A DNA stretch of 64,000 bases from positions 14,380,001 to 14,444,000 of the forward strand of contig CM074863.1 in assembly GCA_037501455.1 (NCBI GenBank), given 5' to 3'. Of this stretch, positions 46,641 to 59,512 are shown in pieces (position 1 is the stretch's first letter; every line of letters starts with the position of its first letter). A program made the translations under genes and the position numbers. Origin of the DNA: Lantana camara (lineage: Eukaryota > Streptophyta > Magnoliopsida > Lamiales > Verbenaceae). Below the pieces are notes generated by a model. That model had not been told where the DNA came from. It was given only the letters and a program-made list of their open reading frames with translations, and did no database searches.

Positions 46641-47807
46641 CTTCGTTTCGCGATCTTGATTTTCGTGTTTAGTCCAATCCAATCCCGATTTAATTTTTCT
46701 GAAAAATTTTATTTATTAAATTTGAATTATTTTTGAAATAATTGTTTAAATTGGGATTTTAGAAATTTAAGCGATTTAAACTTTGGAAAAATTACAATCT
46801 TTATTTTCTGAAAATATTGAAAGAATAAAATTATTAATTTTCAGAAATTAATTGGAATTTTATTAGTTCATTGTTTTTTCGGGTTTTATAAAAAAAAGGC
46901 TCTTGAACAAGAATTGCATCTAAGTCGTGTTTTAAGCTATTAGAGCTTAAAACGAGAATTTTAATTTATTGGTTAAATTTAAATTCTTGCAAAAGCATGT
47001 TAGGTGATCATGGGTTTAGATCTATGTATGGTTTTAATTTATGCACATGGATGGTTTAAATTGGGGTTGGAGCCCTATAGTTGCGTTTTTCAATTGAGGT
47101 TGGAGCCTCACTTATGTGCGTACTGTTATGTGATTTATTATGTGGCTTTCCATATTACTGTTTTTTAGGCCGGGGTATGCCCCGTGTAATTGTCTAAGAC
47201 CAATATGAAGATTGAGCCTTATTACTTTATGTCTTTTTCTTTTTATTGTAATTTGAGAGTAGAGATAGGTGGTGAGGTTTTATTTTCATTTTGGAGACAA
47301 TGCACCCATGGAGTAAGATGGACCACATTCAAGTAACAAGGAGGCCATAAGTGAAGACCCCTTAAAATGTTAGGGAGGGGAATCTCAATTGTTAAATGTA
47401 ATAGAGATAGGGCTCGTATTTTGTTACCGCTTTCCCTTATGTGATTTAAACTGTTTATGTGGCATGTATGTTAGAACTTGTGATTGTGGAGTGGCTCCCA
47501 CATATCACGCATAAGATAGGTAGAACCCATGATCGTTACATGTTAGTATCATGCTAGGACATGTTATCTGTTTATGTGCTTGTTTGAAATGCATTTAAGT
47601 GTACTTGCATTAATCAAGACTAATAAAATTGGATAACATATATGTTGGTGAGGTCGAACCGGACAACTCTCCGGTTGATTCGAAAATTCCCCTTAAATAT
47701 TAAGCTAATTTCGAACAAATAGGTGTTTAATTCGAGATGCAAATTTTGAATTAAATTCCTAGCATTCCATCAATAGGTTTTAAGTTTAGTAAGTGAAGCT
47801 GGTTATT

Positions 47808-48128
47808 GTCCGCGAGTCATGGGATAGCTAGTGGAGCTTATTAGTTCTTAGTTACCTAATTGATCATTTTAAATGATCAATATTTCATGGTCAATTTTAG
47901 CAAGGGCGATGTCCGCGAGTCGTGGGTCGTTCGAACTAAGTTTTGGTCATGATCTTATGATTGATGGGTCTAGCTTAACGCCTAAGTAAATATGGATGTC
48001 GCACGAGTCGTGGGTCCATATTGAAAGATAGGTGATGCAAAAACAATTACTAAGAGTTCTAAAGGTGTTAGAATTGGTAAGTTGTACCTACCTAGGGTTC
48101 TTACTTAGAATGTCCGCGAGTCGTGGGT
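47808..48128. repeat. Four-fold 18-bp repeat in the copia C leader
   Basis: GTCCGCGAGTCGTGGG or a close variant occurs at 47808, 47910, 47998 and 48111, directly upstream of gag. It is the counterpart of the array at 21403-21724 in element B. Confidence 0.8.
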
Positions 48129-48333
48129 TCGAGGTAAAATGCCTAGGATCTTAGTACCCACTGGGAAACGTGTTCCTCTTAAATCTTTGGGAATTATAGA
48201 TCTTTGAAAAACAGTGGGAGCTGCATTAGATTAAAGACCTTATCTTTTGTATATCGTTATAATTCAGCATGCTCACTAGTTCTCTGTTTTACCATTTAGG
48301 TCGTAGATTCTGTGATTCTCTACGTGTTTTGAA

Positions 48334-51300
48334 ATGGCAACCAAAAACCCTCTTGTATCGATCCTCGAGTCAAACAAGTTGACTGGTCCCAACTATTCTG
48401 ATTGGCTGAGGAATCTAAAAATCATTTTAGATTCTGAGAAGAGAACTTATGTTCTCTTCGAAGGGGAGCCCAGTCCCGAAGGGGAGGCTCCCACTCGGGC
48501 CGAGCGGGATGCGATTCAGAAGTGGAAGGATGATAATCTCCAAGCCCGTTGCCTTATGTTGGCTAACATGTCTCCGGACTTGCAAAGACAACATGAGGCC
48601 ATGGAATTTGCTTGGGAGATTTACTACCACTTAGAGCAACTTTACCGCCCTCATGAACGTGTTACAAGGTATAACACTTCAAAGGAATTGTTCCACTTGA
48701 GAATGAGGGAAGGTTCAAGTGTCCATGAATATGGACTCAAGTTTCTTGCCCTTACTGAGAAACTTGCTTCCATGGACATGCCACTGAAAGATGAGCTTTC
48801 AGTGGATTTGTTGCTAGCTTCGCTCCCACCATCATTCAACCCATTTGTCCTTAACTTCAACATGAATCATGCTGGTGCTATTGTAGCTGAGCTGATTAGT
48901 CAGCTTGTGACTGCTGAAAGCACGATCAAGAAGGACAATAAGGTTTTGATGGTGAATGCTCTATCTTCCTCTTCTGGGCCTTCTAAAGGTAAGGACAAGA
49001 AAGCCCAAAAGAAGAAGAAGAAACCCCTTAGGCCCACTGGTGGCATTTCGAAGGGAAAGGCCCAAAAGAAGAAGCGTGATCAGAAAGAGGATGTTTGCTT
49101 CCATTGTGGCAAAGCGGGACATTGGAGGAGAAACTGCCCAGAGTACAAGGCTACTCTAAAGAAAGGTATCTTTCTCGTTGAAATAAATCTTTCTATTAAT
49201 TCTAGTTCTTGGGTACTTGATACCGGTTGTGGAACTCATATCTGTAATGATGTACAGATGCTAAGTGAAGTCCAACAACTCACAGAAGGAGAATGTGTCT
49301 TGAAGATCGGTGATGGCTCAAACGTTGAAGCTCGAGCTTTAGGCACAATTAGATTAGATTTAGGTAGTTTTGAGTTAGTCTTAAATAAAGTCCTTTATGT
49401 ACCGAGCATTATTCGTAATATAATTTCAGTTCCAATATTAGATTGTGAAGGTTATGAAACTTATATTAAGAATGGTAAATATTTTATCAAACGGAACAAC
49501 TCTTCCGTTCACATCGGTACTCTAAGTAATGGACTTTACCTAACTCAAAATATCAATATTATGAATATACAACGAGAAACAAAGCGTAAGAGAGATGACA
49601 AAGTTTCAGCTCCCTTATGGCACGCTAGATTAGGACACATTTCCAAGAACAGAATTAGCAAGATAAACACTTTAGGATCATTCTCTGAAAATGATCTTAA
49701 GGAGTTAACTTCTTGCGAATCCTGTCTCAAAGGAAAAATGTCCAAAGTCCCTTTTAAAGGAACTGTGGAACGTGCCACTAAGGTTTTGGATTTGATCCAT
49801 ACTGATGTTTGTGGACCGCTTAGTGTAAGCACTAGAAACAATCATCAGTATTTCATAACCTTTACTGATGACTTTAGTCGGTATGGTTATGTATACTTGA
49901 TGAAGTATAAATCTGAAGCTTTTGAGAAATTCTCAGAATTTCAAAAGGAGGTTGAGAACCAAACTGGTCACAAGATCAAAGCACTTCGATCTGATCGAGG
50001 AGGCGAGTATCTTAGTGAAGAATTCCTTAATCATCTCAAAGATAATGGGATTATCTCTCAGTGGACTCCTCCGGGAACTCCTCAGCTTAATGGAGTTTCG
50101 GAGAGAAGGAATCGAACCTTACTTGATATGGTTCGTTCCATGATGAGTTTCACTGACTTACCACCTTCTTTCTGGGGTTATGCCCTAGAAAGTGCAGCAA
50201 AGATTTTGAATCTAGTTCCCTCTAAGTCAGTCCCTAAAACGCCCCATGAAATGTGGCATGGTAAAATCCCTAGCTATTCTTACTTAAGAATTTGGGGTTG
50301 TCCTGCTTACGTGAAGAGGACAGTGAGAGATAAGTTAGAATCTCGTTCTAACTTATGCTACTTTGTAGGTTATCCTAAGGAATCCATAGGATACTACTTC
50401 TATGATCAATCTGAGCAAAAGGTGTTTGTTTCCAGAAATGCCACTTTTCTTGAGGAACCGTTCCTTAAAGAAAAGAAAGGCAAGATCATAGAATTAGAAG
50501 AAGTACAAAGTAACCCCACGCCACCCACTGAAGAAACGTCCCCTACTGATCAACCACAACCAATCACGAATTTCGATACACATGTAAATCCTCCTCTAAG
50601 GCGTTCTGAACGCACTCCTAGACAGCCGGAGAGATGGTATGGATTCTTCCATGAAATCTCTCAAAAGGATAATGATCCTTCAACATATGAGGAGGCACTT
50701 TCAGATTCTGACTCTGAACAGTGGATAGAAGCCATGAAATCCGAAATGGATTCCATGAACTCCAACCAAGTTTGGACCTTGGTAGATTTGCCTGATGGGG
50801 TCAAACCCATAGGTTGCAAATGGATCTTTTAAGAGAAAGCTTGGAGTTGATGGAAGCATTGCAGCCTACAAAGCAAGACTGGTTGCAAAAGGATTCACTC
50901 AAAGACCCGACGTAGACTTTGACGAAACCTTTTCACCAGTTGCAGTGCAAAAGTCCATTCGAATCATGCTTGCCATTGCTGCATATTATGACTATGAGAT
51001 ATGGCAAATGGATGTGAAAACTGCCTTTCTCAATGGTGACATTGACAAAGACATTTATATGGAGCAACCCATAGGTTTCACATTCAGTGGGAGTGAGCAA
51101 AAGGTTTGCAAACTCCAAAGATCAATCTATGGATTGAAACAGGCTTCTAGGAATTGGAACATTCGATTTGATGAATCGGTCAAAGCGTTTGGCTTCATCC
51201 AAATTTCGAATGAATCATGTGTGTATAGAAAGGAATTGGAGACCTCAGTGCAATTCTTAGTACTTTATGTTGATGACATCCTTCTTATTGGGAATTCGAA

Positions 51301-52249
51301 GGATGACATGAAAGTGACTAAGTTATGGTTATCGAACCAATTCGAGATGAAAGATCTTGGTGATGCGTCCTATATCCTTGGAATTAAAATCTATAGAGAT
51401 AGATCTAGAAGGTTAATAGGACTATCACAGTCGATGTACATTGACAAAGTATTGAAGAGATTCAATATGGAGTCAGCAAAGGTTAAGAACCTTCCTGTGA
51501 GTGTAGGAACATGTCTTTCAAAGAAGATGTGTCCTAAGACTAACCTTGAGAAGGAAAGAATGACTCATACACCTTATGCGTCAGCAATAGGTAGCATAAT
51601 GTATGCAATGTTATGTACTCGACCGGATGTGGCTTATGCACTTAGTGTGACAAGTCGTTTCCAATCTGACCCTGGAGATGGTCACTGGGCTGCCGTGAAG
51701 AATATTCTTAAGTACTTGAAAAGTACTAAAGATTTATTCTTAGTTTACGGAGGTCAGAAAGATCTTACTGTCGAAGGATACTGCGATGCAAGCTTTGCAT
51801 CAGACTTAGATGATTTTAAGTCAATGTCAGGATACATTTTCTGCCTAAACGGCGGAGCAGTGAGTTGGAAGAGTTCCAAGCAAACAACCACTGCAGATTC
51901 GACCACTGAGGCCGAATACTTAGCTGAAAATGATGCAGCTAAGGAAGGTGTTTGGATTAGAAACTTCATTCAAGAGTTGAATGTTGTTCCTAGCATGAAA
52001 GACCCCATTACTGTGTTTTGTGACAACACTGGGGCGGTTGCTCAAGCAAGAGAACCAAGATCTCACCAACGGACCAAGCACATTATGAGGAAGTATCACC
52101 TAATCCGTGATATTATCAAAAGAGGAGATGTGCAAATCGAGAGGGTCACATCAGCAGAGAACGTGGCAGATCCACTTACTAAACCCCTTAGTCGAGAAGC
52201 TTTCCAAGGTCATCTTCAGAAGATGGGACTTAGAGTAGCTTTAGAATGA
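48334..52249 (+). pseudogene. Copia C gag-pol, one frameshift in reverse transcriptase
   Basis: The frame opens at ATG 48334 (ATGGCAACC) and runs 832 codons through Gag, the CFHCGKAGHWRRNC knuckle, protease (DTG), integrase and the first part of reverse transcriptase. It stops at TAA in ATCTTTTAAG (about 50830). Element B reads ATCTTTAAG there, so one extra T causes the break. After it the +1 frame continues open to 52249 with YVDDILL and the whole RNase H. A short upstream frame begins at ATG 48269 and overlaps the gag start. Apart from the single T the polyprotein looks intact. Confidence 0.93.
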
Positions 52250-52260
52250 CTTTGACGGGA

Positions 52261-52270
52261 AAGTGGGAGA
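52261..52270 (+). other. Polypurine tract of copia C
   Basis: AAGTGGGAGA stands one base before the 3' LTR. Confidence 0.8.
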
Positions 52271-52271
52271 T

Positions 52272-54210
52272 TGTTAGGAATAGTGCCCTAGAAAGTCGAT
52301 TGTATATCCGCTTTGTACTTTTCCTTATTGTAATCACAGACAATCTTTGAATGAAATAACGAATTGAGGCAACACTTCTTTATATGCTCTTGTTTGGTAT
52401 GCGTTTACTTTAGCTGTGCATGTATGAGAACTCCCCTAATCCTGATGACTTTAGGACTCTACCATTTAGGTGAAATGGTTCATGAAACGAGCCCTATATC
52501 ACATAAGTCATGATTAGTAAAATACTCCAAGCCGATGAGTCCTACAGACAGTGGGAGTGTCAACCTGACTCCTCTAAGGCTTGCTTGTGGGATCACGCCC
52601 TTAAGAAGGACCACCTTGTTTCATGGAGGTGCAAAGTGTATAGTTGATACGTACGTGATACATGAGGGTGCTTACTTTAATAAGTAAGTTCACTGAGGTG
52701 CCCCGTGTGAGAGCATTCCTAAATGGGAAAGGAAGTTTCTATTTCAGGAAATGGAAACTTCCAGATTAGGAAATATCTCATGAGTCATTGATGTGATTAA
52801 TTGATCCTTAGACTTGAGGTTCCTTGTCACTTTATGAGTTAACTCTGTAGTCTTAGGTATAAGCTTTAAAGGGTGTCGCCTTAGACAACTAATTCAAGGC
52901 TTATGCTGGGGCTGCACAACTGATTCATGAAAGTGAATGAGAATCAAGATAGGACCTACACTTGCATTTGCAAGGTGATCTCTTATTGTGTAAGTCATTC
53001 ATATGCCATATGGAGTCCTTGGCCAAGGCAGTAGATCAAGACATCAAGAAAAGGGTTTCTTGGATTGAGATCAAATGGATATGAAATGCACTTAGCTTTA
53101 AGACCGGATTATTAGGGTTCTGATTATTCCCTTGTCCTAGATCTTGGTTGAGAGATAGCAAGTAGGAGGATTGTATCTCACATGAATCAATGACTTAAAG
53201 GTTCTGTCGAATCCGAACATTCCAATTCAGCTAGGGGTTAAACACCTGTTGCTAGACTATGGTCGTTTAATCTGTGGACTGATTAATTAATTAGTGAATT
53301 AATTAATTAGGGTCACTGCTAATTGAATTGAGAACCTAGAGGGTCACACACAACAACTTGGTTACATGAGTTGAGGCTTTAAAATGATTAAACGAGTTAA
53401 TCGGGCCAAGAGGGTTCCACACATGTGAAATCACACGTGTGGCTCACGTGAGTGACACGTGTCACACACGTGTGAATATATATATATATATATGTATTAA
53501 ATAATTAAATGTGTTAATTATTTAATAGACTTTGGTTTAATTTTTGAATTAAAAAGAAAGTCTTATTTTGGAGAAAATAATCTAGTTAATTAATTACGAA
53601 TTAATTAATTAGATAAAATAAGTTATTTATTTTAAATAAATAAAGTATAAAATTATCCAAAAATAGTTTGGATATTTTTAGCTCTCTTAAAAGTTGACTT
53701 GAATTAGAATTCAAAGTCAAAGTTGGAAAATACTTGATGATCAAGTAATAGGAGAGAGAGGAACCAAATCCTTGCCCAACAAGGATTAGGATCGGCGCCC
53801 CTCTCCCTTTTCCTATATATAGGGGAGCTCATGCTCCCCTTTAGAGCTAATTGGCAATTCTTTTGGTTCATGTGTTGAACACCTTCCTTTCTCCAAGATT
53901 AAATAAAACCCTAGGTTAAGCCTAAACACTAACTAGAGAACTAGCATCCTTACTAGTTAGATTGTGATCAAGTTGGTGGACTTTCTCTAGAGACTTCAAG
54001 TTAGAAGTTTGAAGATTCGAGCTTTACCAAGGAGAGGGGATCAAGCCACGAGAAGAGCGTTCTTGGGTGGCTTGAAACGCTTCAAGAAAGAACAAAAGAA
54101 AAGTAAGTTTCTTAATTCCTTCGAATTTGGTTACACGATTGCGAGTCCAAGATCCTTTTGTTGGAAAAAATTTTTAAATTCCGCTGCTTTCTGATTCGTG
54201 TTTTCCAACA
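52272..54210 (+). repeat. 3' LTR of copia C
   Basis: 1939 bp. Compared with the 5' LTR it lacks one unit of the CACGTG block near 53464 and has a longer TA run after it. TATATATAG at 53814-53822 and hairpin at 53822-53839. Confidence 0.95.
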
Positions 54211-54750
54211 ATTCTTTCTACCGGATCGAAACGCAGAATCATATTATAATGGCGTGCTGCCTGTTACACAATTTTATACGAAGAGAGATGACGGTTGACC
54301 CCATTGAATCTGAGATACCTGAGGAGCTTGAAATTGAGAACCACAATCAAGTAGATTACATCCCGCACGTTGAGCCATCTCCTCAGTGGTCTGCATGGAG
54401 AGATGATCTAGCTCAAGAGATGTACACGGCTTGGAATGGCGGTCTTCCCTGAAAAGTGTTGTCATTTTCTGCACTTAAAACATTCTGGAACCTTTTTGTG
54501 ATAAAGTAGTTTAAGTGCAGATTCTGTTTTAATATTCTGATTGTAGCAAAAAGGTTTCCTTTAGAACTTGTTTGTTGTGGTATTTTCAGTTAGTATGTTG
54601 AACCTTGCAATTTTTTTGTTATGGCCTGATGTTTGGTAATCTATGCAATGGGATTTGTTCAAGTCATTTCTTGTTACTATTGATCTTGAGATTAATTTTC
54701 ATTCTTGAAGTATGATATGGTCAAACTTGTTTTGCTTCAGGCTAATCGTG

Positions 54751-56078
54751 ATGGATTTCTTTTGCTCCCAATATGGATCACAAGGTTCGCAGAGCAATGG
54801 ACAGCCGGCTGCATCAGCGCCACCCCTGTTGCAGAAAGTTTTGCAGAAGCGTCGTTCGTGGTCGCTCTTGGAGGAAAAGATGTTGATTGGTGCTTTTGCT
54901 GAGATTATGGCGCAAGGGTGGAAAACTCCAAACGGGTTCAGGAATGGTTTTCTAATTCAGTTGGAGCAGAAAATGAAGATTGCTATGCCAAACACTGACA
55001 TACGCGGTGAGCCTCATATCTCCTCTAAGTAGGGTTCGTGGAAGAAGTATTATCGGGATGTTACCCAAGTTCTTTCAAACTCGGGGTTCAACTGGAATGC
55101 TACCACCAAAATAGTTGAGGCAACACCACATGTGTGGGATGTATTTCAGCAGGTAATATGTTAAATGCAATAACTAAGTTTAATTTACTGTTTCTGTTAA
55201 GATATTAATTCCATCTGCAAGTCAATTTAAATGATTGTTTATATATATGAGGCTAAAAAATTTCAACGAATTATAGCAACTTGATTTGATTAACTGTGTA
55301 TGCCAGGAGATTACAAATATTCAACAAACTTTAGTTAAATGTCTATGCTATAAGATTGAAATGTTGTCAGAAAATTGTTAACTGTTTTTGAAATGAGATT
55401 TTTTATTTTGTAACTAAATCTGCTATTTAAGTTTAATTTAACTGTTATGCTATGAGTTTTAAAGTTTGTAATTTTATTTGATGTATATTTGTATCTTTGC
55501 AGGCTCACCCGTCACTGTCATACGTCCGGGAGAAACCTTTCCCCTTTTACGAAGTTTGGATTGAAATCTATGGAAAAGATCGCGCCACGGGCAATGGTTC
55601 TATGGACTTTCATGCCTTCAACCAGCCTCCTGAACCACCTGTTGTGGACCCATTCGAAGAGGTTGAAGATAATGCACCGAAGAGCCAAGAAGCAGTTCCT
55701 GACCAGGAAGCTACGCAGTCTGAGAATGGCACTTCTCCAACAGGTATAGGATCTCGTAAAAGAAAACGAATTGAGAGCGCTGCAGAGATAGCTGAAGTGA
55801 TTACTGGACTATGGACTAGAGCAACTGAATCTATCAACGAAGTTGCTGTAGCAATAAAAAAAACTCAGGAACGTGAGTATTCCGTTAACCGCCAAAAGTT
55901 ATTTGAGATCATAGGTAAGTTACCTATGGCTATTCCAATGTACGAACAACTTGAAGCTGCTTACGAGATTGCAATGAACCCCTTCGCCATGGATCTGTTC
56001 ATTAGCTTGCCGGATGAAGCAAAGTGTGAAATGGTGCATCGTGCTGTTGCTGGGCGCTTGAAGAGGCAGGGAAATTGA
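54751..56078 (+). pseudogene. Harbinger Myb/SANT-like DNA-binding protein, one in-frame stop
   Basis: Two exons, 54751-55152 and 55503-56078, with GT-AG borders, would encode about 325 aa. An upstream acceptor at 54740 suggests a 5' untranslated exon. The N-terminal domain (RRSWSLLEEKMLIGAFAEI to WKKYYRDV and GFNWN...VWDVF) is the Myb/SANT-like domain that plant PIF/Harbinger elements use to bind their ends and carry the transposase to the nucleus. A basic GSRKRKRIE stretch in exon 2 is a likely nuclear signal. A TAG at 55030-55032 interrupts the domain where the family has a Lys or Gln. It follows the transposase on the same strand. Confidence 0.85.
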
Positions 56079-56811
56079 TTTGGCCTGTTGCATTCTGTGT
56101 TATCGAAGAATGAAAATTGTTAAATCTATTTAGTAGGAACCTTTTGGCAGAACAGAATGACAAGAATTTGGAATCTTTTGGCTTGTTTGAACTAATTAGG
56201 GATTGTTTAATTTTACTGTATCTTCAATTTTCGTTGTACTAAACTCTGTTTGGATTTGGTGCTTTAATGATGTTTGAATATTTAACTCATTTCTAGATTA
56301 TTTCACTTCTTTCCTCACTAATCAGTGTATGGTTATAAGCCCATTTAAATTTATTGTATCTTGAATTTTGCATTTAACTTGACTAAGCTTGGATATTGTA
56401 TTGGAGAATTGGTTTCATTTGATAACACACACACACAGGCCATATCGACAAGCACTATATATCTAATAAAGATGTCAAGAAATATGAAAAAGGCCTTGTT
56501 GATGGTTAGTAATAATGTATCATTATCAACAAAACATGTTCTTGTATAGTATGCGACATAAAATTAAATTTAGACAATCAAAACAGATGCGCATGAATGA
56601 ATTTGAAGAAAAGACTGACAAATGCATCACGAGATGTTGTGTTATGCTTTTGGAATATATTCCTCTAAAAGGACTGTGCATAATATGATTAAATTCCTGA
56701 ATATTTACAGAGCATGCGTGAAGAGAAGCTCTACATATATGCTGCAGTCTATCATTTCGTAATACACATATTTGTTAAAGTATTATCCAATTCTTAAGCA
56801 GCCAGCAAGCT
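56079..56811. other. Spacer between Myb/SANT genes
   Basis: AT-rich, with an (AC)n tract near 56427-56440. No gene was seen. Confidence 0.6.
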
Positions 56812-57379
56812 ATGGGAGACGACTCACGATGGACGGTGTACAACATGAGTGAATGGCCTCTCGAATATCGTTTAGGTAAGCTTACCTTTGAGAAGGTTTT
56901 CTACTCACGTTATTGGACGAAGGAGCAAGATAATGCGTTAATCGATTTCCTGTACATCAAAGCACAAGAAGGGCATCGTCAAGTTCCGAGATTACGAGAA
57001 GACGTAATTTCCGAGGCTAGAAATGAGCTCAATGCTAGGTTCAAAAAGACCGATTCGCTCTACTTCTACGAGCGCGCGACAGACACTTGGAAGTATCGTC
57101 ATTATGTTTTCAATTTCATATTAAAAAGTGCAGGTGTGACATTCGACAAAACTACAAATAAAGTTAATGCACCGGATGATGTTTGGGAAGTTGTTTATGC
57201 GGTAATTCTTCAACCCTCAACTACGTACTATGATTTAAATGCTCATCTTTTGATTTGTATCCCATCCTCAGCAATTCAGGCCTGGATCTGCATATTGGCA
57301 TGAAGGAGAAGCACAATGGGACAAGATGGAAATGATTTTTGAAGAAAAGATTGCTTCTGATATGTCCCCTGTCATTTAA
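56812..57379 (+). CDS. Myb/SANT-like protein 2 (165 aa, two exons)
   Basis: Exons 56812-57201 and 57272-57379 join in frame across a 70-base GT-AG intron. The protein contains RYWTKEQDNALIDFLYIKA, then a basic helix region, then GVTFDKTTNKVNAPDDVWE and SAYWHEGEAQWDKM. The layout W(T)...-G(V).(W/F)D..TN.V.A...(V)W-...Y...-W..(L/M)..IF is that of the Harbinger-type Myb/SANT-like domain, strongly diverged from the gene at 54751. It has no nuclear signal of note. A second such gene follows at 57928. Function is inferred only from the domain. Confidence 0.6.
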
Positions 57380-57927
57380 ATGCTATTTCGTGGTTTTTTT
57401 GTAAAATTTCAAAATATCAAGTTGGTGTCCTGTATCCCACTGTGTTAACCAACCTCTCTGCAAATGAAGTTATTGCTCAGTTGCACTAGTTTATCCATTT
57501 GATACTGAATTAAGAAATCATTTGTGTAAGAAAACACCAAAAAAGGAATGATAATTATGAACTATATTACAGCTGAAATTATGTCAGGAGCCAAGAAAAG
57601 TCAGTGTGTGGGATGTATTTAACTTCACAACAACCTACTGCATGCAAACTTCAATACTCCTTTTTCTTTTCGGTAAGCTATCAGCTGAACAATCAGCTTA
57701 ACAGAGCCATAATCTATAGCAAAAAAGGAAATAAAAGATTTAACTATTAATGTTTAGATGTGATGTTGGCTTGAAGGATGAGATTGGTATTAAATTCAAT
57801 CACACTTCAGAATTGTGCATAAATATCAGACCTGTTCTTCAACAATCAGACAAACAAACAGGAGAATACTTAGAAAACGGGAAAAAAAAAAGGAAAAGTG
57901 CTTTCTTTTTAACAGAGAGATCCTACT

Positions 57928-58846
57928 ATGGGTTCCAAGTCAAGTTTTGAAGAGATCATGTACAATGAGAAGTGGACCAAAAGGCTTGATGATATGTTCA
58001 TAGAAGATCTGGAGCTATGGAGTGTTATGGAAGGGCGTAGTCTCACAACCAACGATCATGAAGCGATAACGAAAACTGTTCGAAGCATGAACAAACTCTC
58101 CAGCACACACAGATTCTCATATTATGATTGTCATTGCAGATTTGAGCTTGCTCATGAGAGGTTTGTTACTTGGAATTGGATCATCAACTTCAAGGATGTG
58201 GAATACGACAAAACTACGAACACGGTTACAGCGTCGCCATATACCTGGAGCTACATAGCTACGGTAAATTAGGACACATCATTCTTTTTTCTATCAGCTG
58301 GTCATAATATAGCAACTGTAATATCTAAACTTCTGTTTTAAGTTACAGATTCATCCAAAACTCGGCCTGGCGTACGGAGGAGGGGATTGCGAACACATAT
58401 GGGAGCAACTCAATAATATCTTTGGCCAAGCAACTAAGAAGAAAAATCGTGCAGAACAACTGGAGCCGTTAATCGATTTGGACGAGATATTGAGAGACTT
58501 TGGTATTCAACCTTACATCTTTTCACTTGATTGCATATTCAAGTTATTGTATCTTTGCATTTTAGCTCAAAAATTAATATATTTTAAATCATGATTACTG
58601 CATAATACAGAGCGAGGTACACCAAAAGTAAGTAAGATGAGATCGACTAAACAAGAAGATTCAGAAGCTATGATTGTCGACTCAAACGAACTGCCGCAAG
58701 ATGTCATGTCAAGCAACAAAGGTAAAGGAAAATGCCTACGCTCCAAAACTGAGTACGTGGTTCCATCGAGGACGGGAAGCACCACAAAATCCGGAGAAAC
58801 TTCAAAGGCCTCATGCTCGTCTGTTAAACGCTTCATCAATTTCTAA
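57928..58846 (+). CDS. Myb/SANT-like protein 3 (241 aa, three exons)
   Basis: Exons 57928-58263, 58349-58502 and 58611-58846 have matching phases and GT-AG borders. The first two exons carry a diverged Myb/SANT-like domain: NEKWTKRLDDMFIEDL, VEYDKTTNTVTASPYTW, and IWEQLNNIFGQATKKK near the end. The third exon gives a Lys/Ser-rich tail. Like gene 2 it begins MG and lies on the same strand 550 bases downstream, which suggests an old tandem duplication. The reading frame is intact. Confidence 0.65.
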
Positions 58847-59512
58847 ACTGGTTACGCCCTCAATCATAGGCCAAGGCTGCTGTTTATATTTTTACTCTAA
58901 CTTTAGTTAGATGTTGCTAAGTAATCTGAATTAGTAAGAAGCTGAGTAGGTCTTGTGGTATGTTTAAATATGTTTGGTTTTGGCTCTTTTACAAACTGAG
59001 ACATAATCATCTGTTGTTTTTCTAGTACTCTTCATTTTGCAGACATTCTCAAAAGTTTCCTAATATTACCACTGCCTACTATTGTGAAATTACTGAAGAA
59101 ACAATATGGTGATGATGCACCTCTCATTGGAAGTCTAAATAAACACTTTATACAACATTGTCGAAAAGGAACTTGGGTTGTTTCTGTAATGTGAAGTTCA
59201 TTTAGTAGGAGTATCATAATTCATTACCAAACTCACCTATGTACTGAATGAATATGCTGCAAAAAATCCATAAATTTATGATTACAAACCAAATTCAATT
59301 GTAAAATTAGTGGGAATCCGAGTATTAGAACAATGAAGCAACTCAATGTCATAAAACAAAGATCATCACAGTGGCAGTTGTCATTAATTATGCCAAAGTC
59401 ATAATAGGATTACAATGAAGCAAAAGGATACTACATAACCTGAAAGCTATGTTGAAAAACCACCAAATACAACAACTCCTATGACTGAATATAGTTTTCT
59501 ACTGCCACTGCA
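58847..59512. other. Spacer between convergent genes
   Basis: No reading frame of note. It should contain the 3' ends of gene 3 (+ strand) and of the GRF gene (- strand). Confidence 0.6.

Larger units (their letters stand above)
44168..54210 (+). mobile_element. Ty1/copia element C, same family as B
   Basis: LTRs are 44168-46117 and 52272-54210, and the target duplication is ATTCT on both sides. Primer-binding site, leader, gag-pol and polypurine tract correspond to element B in reverse orientation. The two LTRs differ by few bases plus indels in the (TA)n and CACGTG blocks. It is inserted in an exon of the Harbinger transposase. Confidence 0.97.
43016..54452 (+). pseudogene. PIF/Harbinger transposase (HARBI1-like), cut by copia C
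   Basis: Exons 43016-43522, 43633-43858 and 43950-44167 are followed, beyond element C, by 54216-54452. Phases agree and would give 395 codons. The DDE nuclease residues are all present: D176 in GALDGTYIP, D251 in LCDAGYTN and E300 in IIERAFAALK. The C-terminal CCLLHNFI phrase, typical of the family, lies in the last piece. Element C sits after codon 317 with the duplication ATTCT (44163-44167 and 54211-54215). Apart from that insertion no lesion was seen, so the gene died, or became dependent on removal of the insert, only when C arrived. PIF/Harbinger elements normally pair this nuclease with a Myb/SANT DNA-binding protein, which follows here at 54751. Element termini were not found. Confidence 0.93.
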
